From contig JBDSIR010000110.1 of NCBI GenBank assembly GCA_039917855.1, positions 1 to 10,081 of the forward strand: a stretch of 10,081 nucleotides of DNA, given 5' to 3'. Origin of the DNA: CAMLHU01 sp039917855. Lineage in GTDB: Bacteria; Gemmatimonadota; Gemmatimonadetes; Gemmatimonadales; GWC2-71-9. The notes under the pieces were generated by a model. It was given only the letters and a program-made list of their open reading frames with translations, made no database searches and was not told the origin of the DNA. Of this stretch, positions 1 through 7,484 are shown piece by piece; within the stretch, counting starts at the first letter, position 1, and every line of letters begins with the position of its first letter. The position numbers were made by a program, and so were the translations under genes.

Positions 1-536
1 AGGACCCATACAACAAGGTGATCGCGAGCTTCGAACCCTACCTGCGCCGGCTGCAGCGGCGGGGCGGGGCCGACGTCATCCTCATCGCCGGCACCCGCGA
101 TGGCGCCGAGCGGATCCTGGCCACCCGCGACTCGCTCCGGTTGACCGGGACCATCCTGGCGGGTGACGGCGTGATCGGCATCGAGGCCGCGGGGAAGGCG
201 GAGGGGATCTTCGTCTCCAGCGCCTGGCTGGCGGACCGACCCGAACCGGCCAGTCAGGCCTTCGTCAAGGCGTACCGCGTCGCCAACGCCAACGCGACGC
301 CGGACCACCGCGGCGCCGGCGCGTACGACATCGTCCACATCCTGGCCCGCGCGGTGGGCGCGGTGGGCACCGACCGGATCAAGATCGTGGAATACCTCGA
401 AGGGGTCGGGACGGTCATGCCGGCCTACGATGGTGTCACGGGCAGGATCGTGTTCGATGCCGCCGGGGACGCCAAGGAAAAGCCGGTGGCGATCGGCGTG
501 GTGCGGAACCGGGCATTGGTGACGGCAACGCCATAG
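1..536 (+). CDS. ABC transporter substrate-binding protein, branched-chain amino acid type (C-terminal part)
   Basis: This is the 3' end of a gene that is already open at the left window edge; the frame reads through from base 3, so the GTG at 18 is only an internal valine codon. The visible part is about 178 residues. It matches the C-terminal lobe of Peripla_BP_6/LivK-type periplasmic binding proteins: a beta strand ADVILIAG, a second strand with TGTILAGDGV, the stretch EGIFVSSAWLADRP, a helix FVKAYRVAN followed by the typical A-YD-VHILARAV segment, and the late motif YDGVTGRIVFDAAGD, which is characteristic of the family just before the C-terminus. Such proteins bind amino acids, amides or other small solutes in the periplasm and deliver them to an ABC permease; the ligand cannot be read here. 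The signal peptide and N-lobe lie outside the window. The gene converges on the helicase gene, 9 bp away. Family assignment is fairly sure. Confidence 0.82.
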   Translation, partial: DPYNKVIASFEPYLRRLQRRGGADVILIAGTRDGAERILATRDSLRLTGTILAGDGVIGIEAAGKAEGIFVSSAWLADRPEPASQAFVKAYRVANANATPDHRGAGAYDIVHILARAVGAVGTDRIKIVEYLEGVGTVMPAYDGVTGRIVFDAAGDAKEKPVAIGVVRNRALVTATP

Positions 537-537
537 A

Positions 538-555
538 CCCGCGATTCATCGCGGG
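538..555. terminator. Hairpin between convergent genes (terminator-like, no U-tract)
   Basis: A perfect 7-bp inverted repeat, CCCGCGA and TCGCGGG around a 4-nt loop TTCA, sits exactly between the stop of the binding-protein gene (534-536) and the end of the minus-strand helicase gene. The helicase stop codon (546-548) lies in the loop. Neither strand has a clear T-run after the stem (GAAAACG on plus, TCTATGG on minus). It is therefore a weak intrinsic terminator at best, or simply a transcript-end hairpin for both mRNAs. Confidence 0.4.
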
Positions 556-2729
556 GAAAACGCCACCGCACCCACGATCCTCACTGTCCGGATCCCGGCC
601 ACGGCCCCCGTTCCCTGGGGGTCGTGTTCCGTTCGGAGCAGCGCGGCATCGTCGAGGGCGAGCATCTCCGTGATGAGGTGGCTCTCGCCTGCGGTGTGCC
701 CGCGGGTGGCGAAGGCGAGCAGAGATTCCGCGCGGCCGAGCGCGGTCGCATCCCGCTCGCGCGCCGCACACCTGGCCAGGGCTTGGATCCGTCCCACCAT
801 TACGCGGACCGCCGGTGCCTGTGGTCCGCTGGCCCAGGCGCTCTCGGTCGCGCGGCGAAGCACGGTCCGGACGAACGGGACGATCTGTTCCCGCCATCGA
901 TCCCACTCTCGTGCGGGCAGAGATATCGGCGGGCTCGATCTGACCTGCTCGAGGCGCTCGCAGATGCGCTCGGGTGTTTCGGCCCATCCACCCTGGGCGT
1001 CGATGAGGGCGAGCGTGGTGACCCCGACGGGAGTGCCGTCGGTCTCGACGCGGACACCGATCAGCAATGCTGGTCTATCGTCCTCGACCGCGGCGATCCC
1101 CTCGCATCCGGGCAGCGATCCCCACGCCGCACCCAAGTCGTGTCGCCACCGCCAGGGTGACTCATCACCCTCCAATCCCGCGCGACGACCGAGCAGGCTC
1201 TTCCGCTGCAGGGTCACCCCGATCCGAAGCCGGCGTTCGAGCCACCCGGGTGGATCCATTCTGATCACTTCGATCTCCGTGTGTGTCCCACCCAGCCGTC
1301 GCGATCGACCTTCGCGCTGTGCGAGGCGCATGGCGGTCCAGGGGAGGTCGTAGTGCACCACCCGCGCCGCGCGCTGAAGATCGAGGCCCTCCGCCGCTAC
1401 ATCGCTCGCCAGGAGGACCCGCGGGGACACCTCGGGGGCACCGGGTCGGAACCAGTCGAGGACCTGCTCGCGAGGAACGGGAACATGCCGCCACCCGGCG
1501 CGGGTCCCCGTGATCCATGCCGGTGTGGCATCCACCAGGCGATCGCGCAGGTATGGTATGGTCGCCACCGCGTTGGCGAAGACCAGCGTTGGAGTTCCGT
1601 CCGCGATGAGGCCGGCGAGGGTCAGGGCCTTGGCATCGGGTGCGCTGAGATCGATCGCGGCGCGGAGTCGCTCGACGCGAGCGAGGTCCTCCAGCGGCAA
1701 GGACGCCGGACCGACATCAGTGGGCATCAGTTCCCACAGCAACAGTTGCTCGGGTGCCTCGGCCGTGAACCGGCGGATCAGGGCGCGGTCGACCGGCCGC
1801 CCCGCGCGGCGCGCATCCTCTCCATGTCGCAGCAGCATCGCGTAACGCCCCAGTGCGGCGCGAAGCGCCGCCGGACTCGACGCGGCCGCCCCCAGGAGAA
1901 CACACCGCACCAGGGCGGCGATCGGTCCACGGGTGGAGAGCGCCAACGCATCGAGTTCCGGCAGCCACGCAGGGGCCTCGGGGTCGACGGTCCCTTCCCA
2001 GCGGGTGGTGCGCTCCCGCCGTTGCGGCATTGCATCCGCCGGAGGTGAGGCCACGACCAACTCGCCGAGGGCGGGAGGCGCCTGACCGGCGCGCAACGAT
2101 AGCCGCAGGGACAGGGTCCCGGCCGATCGGAGGGCATCGTCGCGCACGCCCAGGAGAAGCTGGTGAGCAAGGTCCTCGAGCCGGTTCACGACCGGGGTCG
2201 CGGTGATGCACAACACCCGTCGGCCGACGAGGAACGGCGCAAGATGCTCATAGCGACGGGTCTCGGGATGCCGGAAGTGATGGCTCTCATCGATCAGCAC
2301 GATCCGCGTTGCAGGGTCCGGCAATCGGCCCCGGCTCACGGACACGTGACTCAGGATCTCGACCGGGATAGCGCATGACTCCGCGCGGCGATCCCATTGC
2401 GACAGGAGCGGGGCGGGTGCGATCACCGCCACCGGCGCCTCTTCCCGCAGTGCCGCCGCGACCGCCAACGCGACGAAGGTCTTGCCGCTTCCGACGGGGT
2501 CGGCCAGCAGCGCGCCACCGTGACGTTGTATGACCCCGACGACCCGACGTGCGGTCGCGCGCTGCTCCACCCGCAGCCAAGCGGCATCGCCCGCGATGCT
2601 CGGTGCGGGTGGGGCCGCCTGCGCCAGGCCAGCTGCGACGGACAGCGCCTCCGACCCCACTGGCCAAGTGAGCGTCGTGGTAAGCGGGTCCGGGACCGCG
2701 ACCAGTGCCTCGGCCACGATCCGCGGCAC
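546..2729 (-). CDS. SNF2-like superfamily 2 DNA helicase/translocase, partner of the adjacent DNA methyltransferase
   Basis: The 727-residue product is a two-lobe SF2 helicase. Lobe 1 has Walker A DPVGSGKT (about 77-84), a strand leading to PAPLLSQW (motif Ia region), motif II DESHHFRH (about 147-154) and motif III TATP (about 176-179). Lobe 2 has PTLVFAN (about 380-386), motif V LLASDVAAEGLDLQ (about 439-452) and motif VI QREGRSRRLG (about 471-480), the SNF2-type arginine-finger motif. The last 210 or so residues match no domain I recognise, and no nuclease motif is visible. I chose the GTG at 2729 because GGAG lies 7 nt upstream (2737-2740) and it follows the methyltransferase stop by 4 nt. 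The longer ORF from 2945 would overlap that gene by 212 bp, with a low-complexity Ser/Thr/Ala/Pro tail typical of out-of-frame GC-rich DNA. By context it probably works with the methyltransferase in DNA modification or phage defence, resembling DrmD of class 1 DISARM in kind but shorter. The helicase call is firm; the role is inferred. Confidence 0.85.
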   Translation of the reverse strand: MPRIVAEALVAVPDPLTTTLTWPVGSEALSVAAGLAQAAPPAPSIAGDAAWLRVEQRATARRVVGVIQRHGGALLADPVGSGKTFVALAVAAALREEAPVAVIAPAPLLSQWDRRAESCAIPVEILSHVSVSRGRLPDPATRIVLIDESHHFRHPETRRYEHLAPFLVGRRVLCITATPVVNRLEDLAHQLLLGVRDDALRSAGTLSLRLSLRAGQAPPALGELVVASPPADAMPQRRERTTRWEGTVDPEAPAWLPELDALALSTRGPIAALVRCVLLGAAASSPAALRAALGRYAMLLRHGEDARRAGRPVDRALIRRFTAEAPEQLLLWELMPTDVGPASLPLEDLARVERLRAAIDLSAPDAKALTLAGLIADGTPTLVFANAVATIPYLRDRLVDATPAWITGTRAGWRHVPVPREQVLDWFRPGAPEVSPRVLLASDVAAEGLDLQRAARVVHYDLPWTAMRLAQREGRSRRLGGTHTEIEVIRMDPPGWLERRLRIGVTLQRKSLLGRRAGLEGDESPWRWRHDLGAAWGSLPGCEGIAAVEDDRPALLIGVRVETDGTPVGVTTLALIDAQGGWAETPERICERLEQVRSSPPISLPAREWDRWREQIVPFVRTVLRRATESAWASGPQAPAVRVMVGRIQALARCAARERDATALGRAESLLAFATRGHTAGESHLITEMLALDDAALLRTEHDPQGTGAVAGIRTVRIVGAVAFSPR

Positions 2730-2733
2730 CGGC

Positions 2734-5724
2734 TCACTCCACGGTGCGCAGGGCGCGGCGCTCGCGGCTGTCGAGGCCGAGGTGGTCGGCGACGAGCTGG
2801 TCGAGGGCATCGTGATGCTCGAAGTGAGGGTGGTCGGGAGTGAATGATGAAAGGCGATCGTCCGTGCCGGCGGCGATCGGCCAGGGCAGGGCACCCACGG
2901 TACGGGCATTGAAGCGCGCGAAGCCGCCCCGCGCCGGATCGGCACCGACCCGCGCGAGAATGCCGATCCAGGAAGAGTTCAGCCAGGCGGTGAGGGCATT
3001 CGCTTCGTTGGTGTCGCCGACGACCGCGAAGTAGCAGCTGTTCAGCGGCAGGATCTTCCTTGGCAGGGCGACCGCCTCGAGCCGACGGGCCAGGTCGGCC
3101 CAGGCCACCCGGTGAGGAGCACTCGCGGGGCCGGTGCGATAGAGCGACCACCACGGACCGGTCCCGGCGTCGGCGCGGGCAGCGAGGGGACCGGCGAATC
3201 GCTTGAGGTGACGCAGTGCGCCTGGTGGAAGGGTCGTGAGTGGTCTTCCCGCTCGATCGTGGGGATAGAGGAGTCGGACCGACGACCCCACCCGAAAGGG
3301 ATCGAGATCGCGTCCGCGCACCGCTGGTCGCACCAAGGCCGTTTCGACGCTTGCTGGCGGCTCGAGGTACGCGGCGTTGTGGCCGCACTTCACGCCCAGG
3401 TGGATCCGGACCCGACCAGCGAGCAGCGGGTGCCGTTGGCGGAGTGCCTCAGCTACGCGACCCGCCCCCGGCATTCGCAGGATCCACGGCGCCCCCGACC
3501 ACTCCGCTTGGGCCACGGTGGTCTTGGCGGCGAGATCGAGCGCAATGCGCTGGTCCCGCAGGGGTGCCCGTTTGCGGATCACCAGGGCGAGTGGGTAGGT
3601 CACCGCCGCGAACGAATCGGAGGAGCTCGCGCTGAGGTCGATCACTTGGTCGAGGGCGGTGTCGCGCGCGAGGGCGGTCCGCATCGGGGTCCCGTAGCCT
3701 GCCGTGGCCAGCTTGGCCGGGACCAGCATGGCAAGCGCGCCTCCCGGTGCGACGAGTTCCAGACTCCGCTCCACGAACGCCACTGCCAGGTCGGGACGAT
3801 GACCGAAGCCCTTCGATCCCGTTCCGTGCCACCATCGGTAGCGGCCGGCCAGAAGTTCGCGGGTCCGCCGGGGGATCCCCTCGGCGCGCACCCAGGGCGG
3901 GTTCCCGACGACAAGGTCGAATCCACCTCGCTCCGCGAAGACCTCACCGAAGCAGCTCGTCGCGTCGAACCAGGGGAGTGCGCCCTCGCGGGCCAGTCGC
4001 CGAGCGGCGTCTCGGATCCGTTGGCGGTCTTCCCGCGCCTGCCGAAGGGCGCCTCGGAGTGCCGGGTCGAGTCCTCGGCGGGCGCCGAATAGGTCGGGAG
4101 TCCGGGCGTCGGCCAGGATGACCGCGATGCGCTCATCGAGGTCTCGCCCGGCCTCGGTGAGCGCTTCCGCCGCCGCACGCTGTTCCGTCGCGCGAAGTTC
4201 GCGCCAGGCCTCCCGCTTCCGAGGGCCGCTCTCCTGCCCGAAGCGGTGTCGGGCCTGCGCAAGCTCCCGTGCGGTGGCGCGCGGCGTCCGCCGAAGCCCC
4301 GCGAGCCAGCGGGGATCGTGCAGCGTATCTCCCTGGCGCAAGGTCGCGTCGAGATTCGGGAGCGGCTCTACCCCCGTGCCCGGCCCATCTGGGTCCTGCT
4401 GGACAGCCGCGAGCCAGAGGCGAAGCTCTGCGAGTCGCACCGCTTCACTGCTGAGATCCACCCCATAGAGCCGCTCACGGAGGATCCGCCTCCGATGTCC
4501 CGGGACCGGATCGCGCACATCTTCGAGCCGCGTGAACAGCTCCAGCGCCCCGAGCAGGAACGCCCCCGACCCCACCGCCGGGTCGAGGACCCGACAGCGC
4601 GACAGACTCCAGGCGGCGTCCGGCGCCCGTGCGTTGACGAGCGTGATCGCGGCGGCGTGATCGATCCCGAGCCGTTCGGCCACGACGCTCGCCGCCCCTG
4701 CCGCGACCAGGGAGTCGACCAACCGGGAGGGCGTATAGAAAGTCCCGGTCGCTTTCCGCTCACCCGTTGCCATCAGGCCTTCGAATACCCGGCCGAGCAT
4801 GTCGGGAGCTATCGAGGCGCCATCGCCCCGTTCGTCGAGGGTGAAGTGGAACCGTTCGAACAGCTCGTCGAAGGCCGTGCGCCAACTGTCGTTGGAGTGA
4901 TCGAAGCGCCACCGCCGCTCGAGCGAATGCGGCTCGAAGAGACCGCCGTTGAGGAAGGGTACCTGGCCGAATCGCCGGACCGAGATGGCCCGGTCGTGCT
5001 CGGGGCGATTCAACAGCCCGAAGAAGAGCGGTCGAAGGAGGTCGCGTGCGAGTGAACGCCCTTGCCCAAGGTGGATGTCGACGGCGCGGGCAAGGAAGTC
5101 GCTCCGACCATCGAGCCAGCCCTTGTGTTGGATGAAGTAAAGGAAGAGCACTCGCGTGAGTTGGAGCAGCGCCAGAGCGCGGCGCTCATCGGGCGGGGCC
5201 GATGCGGGTCCCTCAGAGGCCAGGCGATCGCGGATGTCTCGAAAGGCCGCGAAGAAGCGCTGGTCCACGCGGCGTCCGCTCAGTCGCTCCGCGAAACGCA
5301 GCGCCACCGCCGTCGGCCCCCCTTCCACAAGGTCCCCGATGCGTCGCAGCGAGGCGAGCGCAGCGCCGTCCGGCGCCGCCGGGTCGAGCGTGAGCACGCT
5401 CGGCGGTTCGAGACCCGTCGCGAAGGTGAGCGTCGAGGGTGGGGGCCCGAGGACGATGAGCAACGTCGGATCACCGCGCCGAGCGAGCCGACGGGCGATG
5501 CGCTCCGCCGCGCGCTCGGGGTCGAGCGCCACCACCGCGACGCACGGGAGCGAACCGAATCGCCCCACGTCGGCCGCAGCTGACACACCTGTTCGCCCGG
5601 CGGCCGATCCCAGCCAGCCCTCCGGCGAGAGCTCCGAGTAGCGGGGCTCGCCTCCCAGCGCATCGACCAGCGCCGGGACATCGCACAATCGCCGGCACTG
5701 CGCCAGGGCTCCTTCGATCCGCAT
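2734..5724 (-). CDS. Eco57I/PglX-like adenine-N6 DNA methyltransferase (defence or restriction-modification type)
   Basis: This 996-residue protein has the layout of large stand-alone gamma-class N6-adenine DNA methyltransferases (COG1002, type IIG/PglX/DrmMI-like). Residues 180-265 carry a helical stretch (ALLQLTRVLFLYFIQHKGWL) ending in PFLNGGLFEP, a segment typical of this superfamily. GTFYTP at 327-332 precedes the catalytic domain. Motif I for SAM binding is LDPAVGSGAFLLGAL (380-394), and catalytic motif IV is NPPW (608-611), followed by WVRAEGIPRR. A charged, probably helical insertion lies at about 480-580. The C-terminal region (about 765-950) should be the target-recognition part, ending in LNSSW and FARFNARTVGALPWP. 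The first 150 residues are unassigned, and I see no PD-(D/E)XK motif there. The ATG at 5724 has GGAG 5 nt upstream. The stop lies 4 nt before the helicase GTG, so the two are likely translationally coupled. It probably methylates an asymmetric adenine-containing site in the host genome; the specificity is unknown. Confidence 0.9.
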   Translation of the reverse strand: MRIEGALAQCRRLCDVPALVDALGGEPRYSELSPEGWLGSAAGRTGVSAAADVGRFGSLPCVAVVALDPERAAERIARRLARRGDPTLLIVLGPPPSTLTFATGLEPPSVLTLDPAAPDGAALASLRRIGDLVEGGPTAVALRFAERLSGRRVDQRFFAAFRDIRDRLASEGPASAPPDERRALALLQLTRVLFLYFIQHKGWLDGRSDFLARAVDIHLGQGRSLARDLLRPLFFGLLNRPEHDRAISVRRFGQVPFLNGGLFEPHSLERRWRFDHSNDSWRTAFDELFERFHFTLDERGDGASIAPDMLGRVFEGLMATGERKATGTFYTPSRLVDSLVAAGAASVVAERLGIDHAAAITLVNARAPDAAWSLSRCRVLDPAVGSGAFLLGALELFTRLEDVRDPVPGHRRRILRERLYGVDLSSEAVRLAELRLWLAAVQQDPDGPGTGVEPLPNLDATLRQGDTLHDPRWLAGLRRTPRATARELAQARHRFGQESGPRKREAWRELRATEQRAAAEALTEAGRDLDERIAVILADARTPDLFGARRGLDPALRGALRQAREDRQRIRDAARRLAREGALPWFDATSCFGEVFAERGGFDLVVGNPPWVRAEGIPRRTRELLAGRYRWWHGTGSKGFGHRPDLAVAFVERSLELVAPGGALAMLVPAKLATAGYGTPMRTALARDTALDQVIDLSASSSDSFAAVTYPLALVIRKRAPLRDQRIALDLAAKTTVAQAEWSGAPWILRMPGAGRVAEALRQRHPLLAGRVRIHLGVKCGHNAAYLEPPASVETALVRPAVRGRDLDPFRVGSSVRLLYPHDRAGRPLTTLPPGALRHLKRFAGPLAARADAGTGPWWSLYRTGPASAPHRVAWADLARRLEAVALPRKILPLNSCYFAVVGDTNEANALTAWLNSSWIGILARVGADPARGGFARFNARTVGALPWPIAAGTDDRLSSFTPDHPHFEHHDALDQLVADHLGLDSRERRALRTVE

Positions 5725-5753
5725 CGTGGCTCCACGTCAGGTCCGAAGCCACG
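5725..5753 (-). promoter_or_regulatory. Hairpin over the methyltransferase ribosome binding site
   Basis: Reading the minus strand, a perfect 7-bp stem (CGTGGCT paired with AGCCACG, 15-nt loop) ends at the base directly before the ATG at 5724. The ribosome-binding GGAG (5730-5733) straddles the loop and the 3' arm, so folding would hide half of it and the start-proximal spacer. It could damp translation of the methyltransferase or be a protein-binding dyad. The structure is visible; any function is inferred. Confidence 0.35.
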
Positions 5754-5798
5754 CTACTGCGGGTCGCTCGATCCTCCGTCACCCCAACAGCGCCGACC

Positions 5799-5852
5799 GG
5801 TACCGAATGACGCATCTGGTCCGGTGCTATCGGGTTCAGGTACCGACAGGTA
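5799..5852. repeat. Helically phased short direct repeats in the divergent intergenic region (possible operator)
   Basis: The octamer GGTACCGA occurs at 5799-5806 and again at 5839-5846, exactly 40 bp apart. CAGGTA occurs at 5837-5842 and 5847-5852, exactly 10 bp apart. All copies share the core GGTA and lie on the same face of the helix. They sit between the divergently transcribed methyltransferase gene and the response-regulator gene, close to the latter's start. They may be binding sites for a regulator of one or both genes. No convincing -35/-10 pair was found. Short GC-rich repeats can also arise by chance. Confidence 0.3.
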
Positions 5853-5864
5853 GCTTGGTGCGCG

Positions 5865-6236
5865 ATGTCAGACCCCCAGCCCACCATCCTCATCGTCGAT
5901 GACGAGCCCGCTATCCGCCGGATCGCGGCGCGGGTGCTGCAGCGGGCCGGCTTCACGGTCCTCGATGCGGCCGATGGTGAGGCAGCGTTCAAGGTCTGGC
6001 AGCAACATCGTGATCAGGTGGTCCTCGTCATCACCGACGTGATGATGCCCCGGCGCAATGGCTGGGAGCTCCTCGAGGCGATCCGCGCCGAGTCCCCCGA
6101 CCTTCCCTTCGTGATGACGAGCGGGTACGACGCCAGCGACGGGTCCGCACCAGCCCTCAACCACAAGGTCGAAGTGCTCGACAAGCCGTGGGAAGCGCAT
6201 CGCCTGGTCGCGACGGCCCGCTCGATGATCGGGTAG
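5865..6236 (+). CDS. Single-domain response regulator (CheY-like receiver)
   Basis: The 123-residue protein is a bare receiver domain with no output domain. Key residues are in place: the acidic pair D12/D13 in ILIVDDEP, the phospho-acceptor D58 in VITDVMMP, the switch Ser/Thr at 85-86 in VMTSGY, and the conserved K107 in LDKPW. The C-terminal pattern resembles the receiver domains that end hybrid histidine kinases, where LDKPF is usual; here the Phe is Trp. It would receive a phosphoryl group from a histidine kinase and act by protein contact rather than by binding DNA. No kinase gene is in the window, so the partner is elsewhere. The ATG at 5865 has no clear Shine-Dalgarno site; a TAGCTT at 5851-5856 would place a transcript start very near the ATG, so a leaderless message is possible. 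It is divergent from the methyltransferase operon and convergent with the glycosyltransferase operon. The family call is very sure. Confidence 0.92.
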   Translation: MSDPQPTILIVDDEPAIRRIAARVLQRAGFTVLDAADGEAAFKVWQQHRDQVVLVITDVMMPRRNGWELLEAIRAESPDLPFVMTSGYDASDGSAPALNHKVEVLDKPWEAHRLVATARSMIG

Positions 6237-6263
6237 CGCGAATGCCGGCGATGGGCAAGAAAG

Positions 6264-6292
6264 CGAAAGGCTCCCTGCTGGGAGCCTCTTCG
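6264..6292. terminator. Bidirectional intrinsic terminator
   Basis: An 8-bp perfect stem AGGCTCCC (6268-6275) and GGGAGCCT (6280-6287) closes a 4-nt loop TGCT. It is extended by CGAA/TTCG (6264-6267 with 6289-6292) across a single bulged C. It lies between the convergent response-regulator and glycosyltransferase genes. On the minus strand the main stem is followed by TTTCGCTTTCTTGCC, a fair T-rich tail; on the plus strand by CTTCGTTCCTG, a weaker one. It should terminate both transcripts. Confidence 0.75.
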
Positions 6293-6316
6293 TTCCTGTG
6301 CCGCGACCGCTGCCGA

Positions 6317-7477
6317 TCAGGCGCCGGTGGTCTCGGCCCCGGCGCCGTACACCCTCCCCTTCCACTCGACCTTTCGCGCGCCCCGGAATGTGCTCCGTAG
6401 GACGAGGTAGACGCCGGCCGCGGCACCCACTGGATACCCGAGTCCCCAGGTCCAGGGGATCCCCATCCCGCTGCACCACAGGACCCAGAAGAGCGCCGAC
6501 ACCGCACTCGCCGCCACCGCGGCACCGGTGAAGGCGGTGGTCACCCCCAGGAGCGCGAGGATGAGCATCACCGGGGGAAGGAGCCAGACCAGAAAGGGGA
6601 AGCTCAGGATCAGAGGGATCACCGCGTGCAGGACCCGGTTGTCCGGCAGGCTTCGCTTGGTACCGAGGTAGAGATTCTTGGACCACCCTTCGCGGAGATG
6701 CGCCCAGCCGGTATACATCCGCACCCGCATGAGGTCGAGCGCATATACCATGACCAGCTTCTCCCCCGCGCGGACCGTCTCCTGCGCCAGCGCCAGGTCC
6801 TCGACGACGTCGTGCCGCACCAGCGCGTGGGTACCGACCCGCTCGTACGCCGCGCGCGGCATCAGGATGAACTGCCCGTTGGCGAGGGCACCGCGGGGAG
6901 AGGTGGTGGCGTTGACCCGCCCCGGATGGTGGCGCGCCATGAGGAGATAGAAGATCTGCGGCATCACCAGGCGTTCAGCCGCCGTGATGCAGATCTGCGC
7001 CGGCAGGACGGTGAAGAGCCCCGCACCGGTCGCTTCCACCCCGCCGACCGCGTGCGCCAGCAACGCGGGCTCGTGGATCGAGTCGGCGTCGGTGAAGCAG
7101 AGCAGCTCCCCGCTCGCGGCGCGGTACCCCTGCACGCAGGCCCACGGCTTGCCGAACCACCCTTCCGGCAGCGGCTCGCCACGCACCAGTTTCACCCGGG
7201 CGTCGTGGAGCGCCAGCCGTTCGACCACCACCGCCGTGCCGTCGGTCGACCGGTCGTCGACCACCACGATCTCGAGCGGCGCATATGTCGAGGCGAGGAT
7301 CGACCGGACGCACCGCTCGATGACCTCTTCCTCGTTCCGGGCGGGTATGATCACGCTGAGGCGTCGCCCGGTCCGGGGCGGGAAGGTCTTGAGGTCGGGC
7401 TTCCGCCTGGCGAGGATCACCAGGAGGCCGAGGGGTCCGAGGTACGGCAGTACGGCGAGATACGGCAGGAAGGACAT
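6317..7477 (-). CDS. Family 2 membrane glycosyltransferase (CrtQ/HpnB-like)
   Basis: The 386-residue protein has one N-terminal membrane segment (about 3-24), a cytoplasmic GT-A catalytic domain and several C-terminal membrane segments (about 283-360). Catalytic motifs are clear: VIIPARNEE (42-50), VVDDRSTDGT (72-81) for nucleotide-sugar binding, the metal-binding D-A-D of FTDADS (128-133), the catalytic-base region VVEDLAL (224-230) and REGWSKN (262-268) in place of QxxRW. GWFGKPWACVQG (107-118) and the terminal V-W-KGR-Y motif (370-377) are typical of carotenoid/hopanoid-associated glycosyltransferases such as CrtQ, CruC and HpnB. It would transfer a sugar to a lipid acceptor at the inner membrane; the acceptor cannot be read from sequence. 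I chose the ATG at 7477 over the GTG at 7480 because GAGG ends 4 nt before the ATG but only 1 nt before the GTG. It follows the RsbRD-like gene by 7 nt, so the two form an operon ending at the shared terminator. No carotenoid or hopanoid genes are nearby. Confidence 0.85.
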   Translation of the reverse strand: MSFLPYLAVLPYLGPLGLLVILARRKPDLKTFPPRTGRRLSVIIPARNEEEVIERCVRSILASTYAPLEIVVVDDRSTDGTAVVVERLALHDARVKLVRGEPLPEGWFGKPWACVQGYRAASGELLCFTDADSIHEPALLAHAVGGVEATGAGLFTVLPAQICITAAERLVMPQIFYLLMARHHPGRVNATTSPRGALANGQFILMPRAAYERVGTHALVRHDVVEDLALAQETVRAGEKLVMVYALDLMRVRMYTGWAHLREGWSKNLYLGTKRSLPDNRVLHAVIPLILSFPFLVWLLPPVMLILALLGVTTAFTGAAVAASAVSALFWVLWCSGMGIPWTWGLGYPVGAAAGVYLVLRSTFRGARKVEWKGRVYGAGAETTGA

Positions 7478-7484
7478 CACACCT

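Noticed and set aside
2730..2945. Possible N-terminal extension of the helicase from an ATG at 2945
   Set aside because: It would overlap the end of the methyltransferase gene by 212 bp and encodes a low-complexity Ser/Thr/Ala/Pro stretch. The GTG at 2729 has a good GGAG and sits directly after the upstream stop.
2423..4092. Open frames of 321 codons (minus) and 326 codons (plus) within the methyltransferase/helicase region
   Set aside because: Both are out-of-frame shadows over conserved methyltransferase and helicase motifs, Arg/Pro/Ser-rich, with no domain match.
546..5724. Full DISARM or BREX system
   Set aside because: Only a methyltransferase and a helicase are present. No DrmA/B/C, PglZ, BrxC or other core genes lie in the window, and unrelated genes flank both sides.
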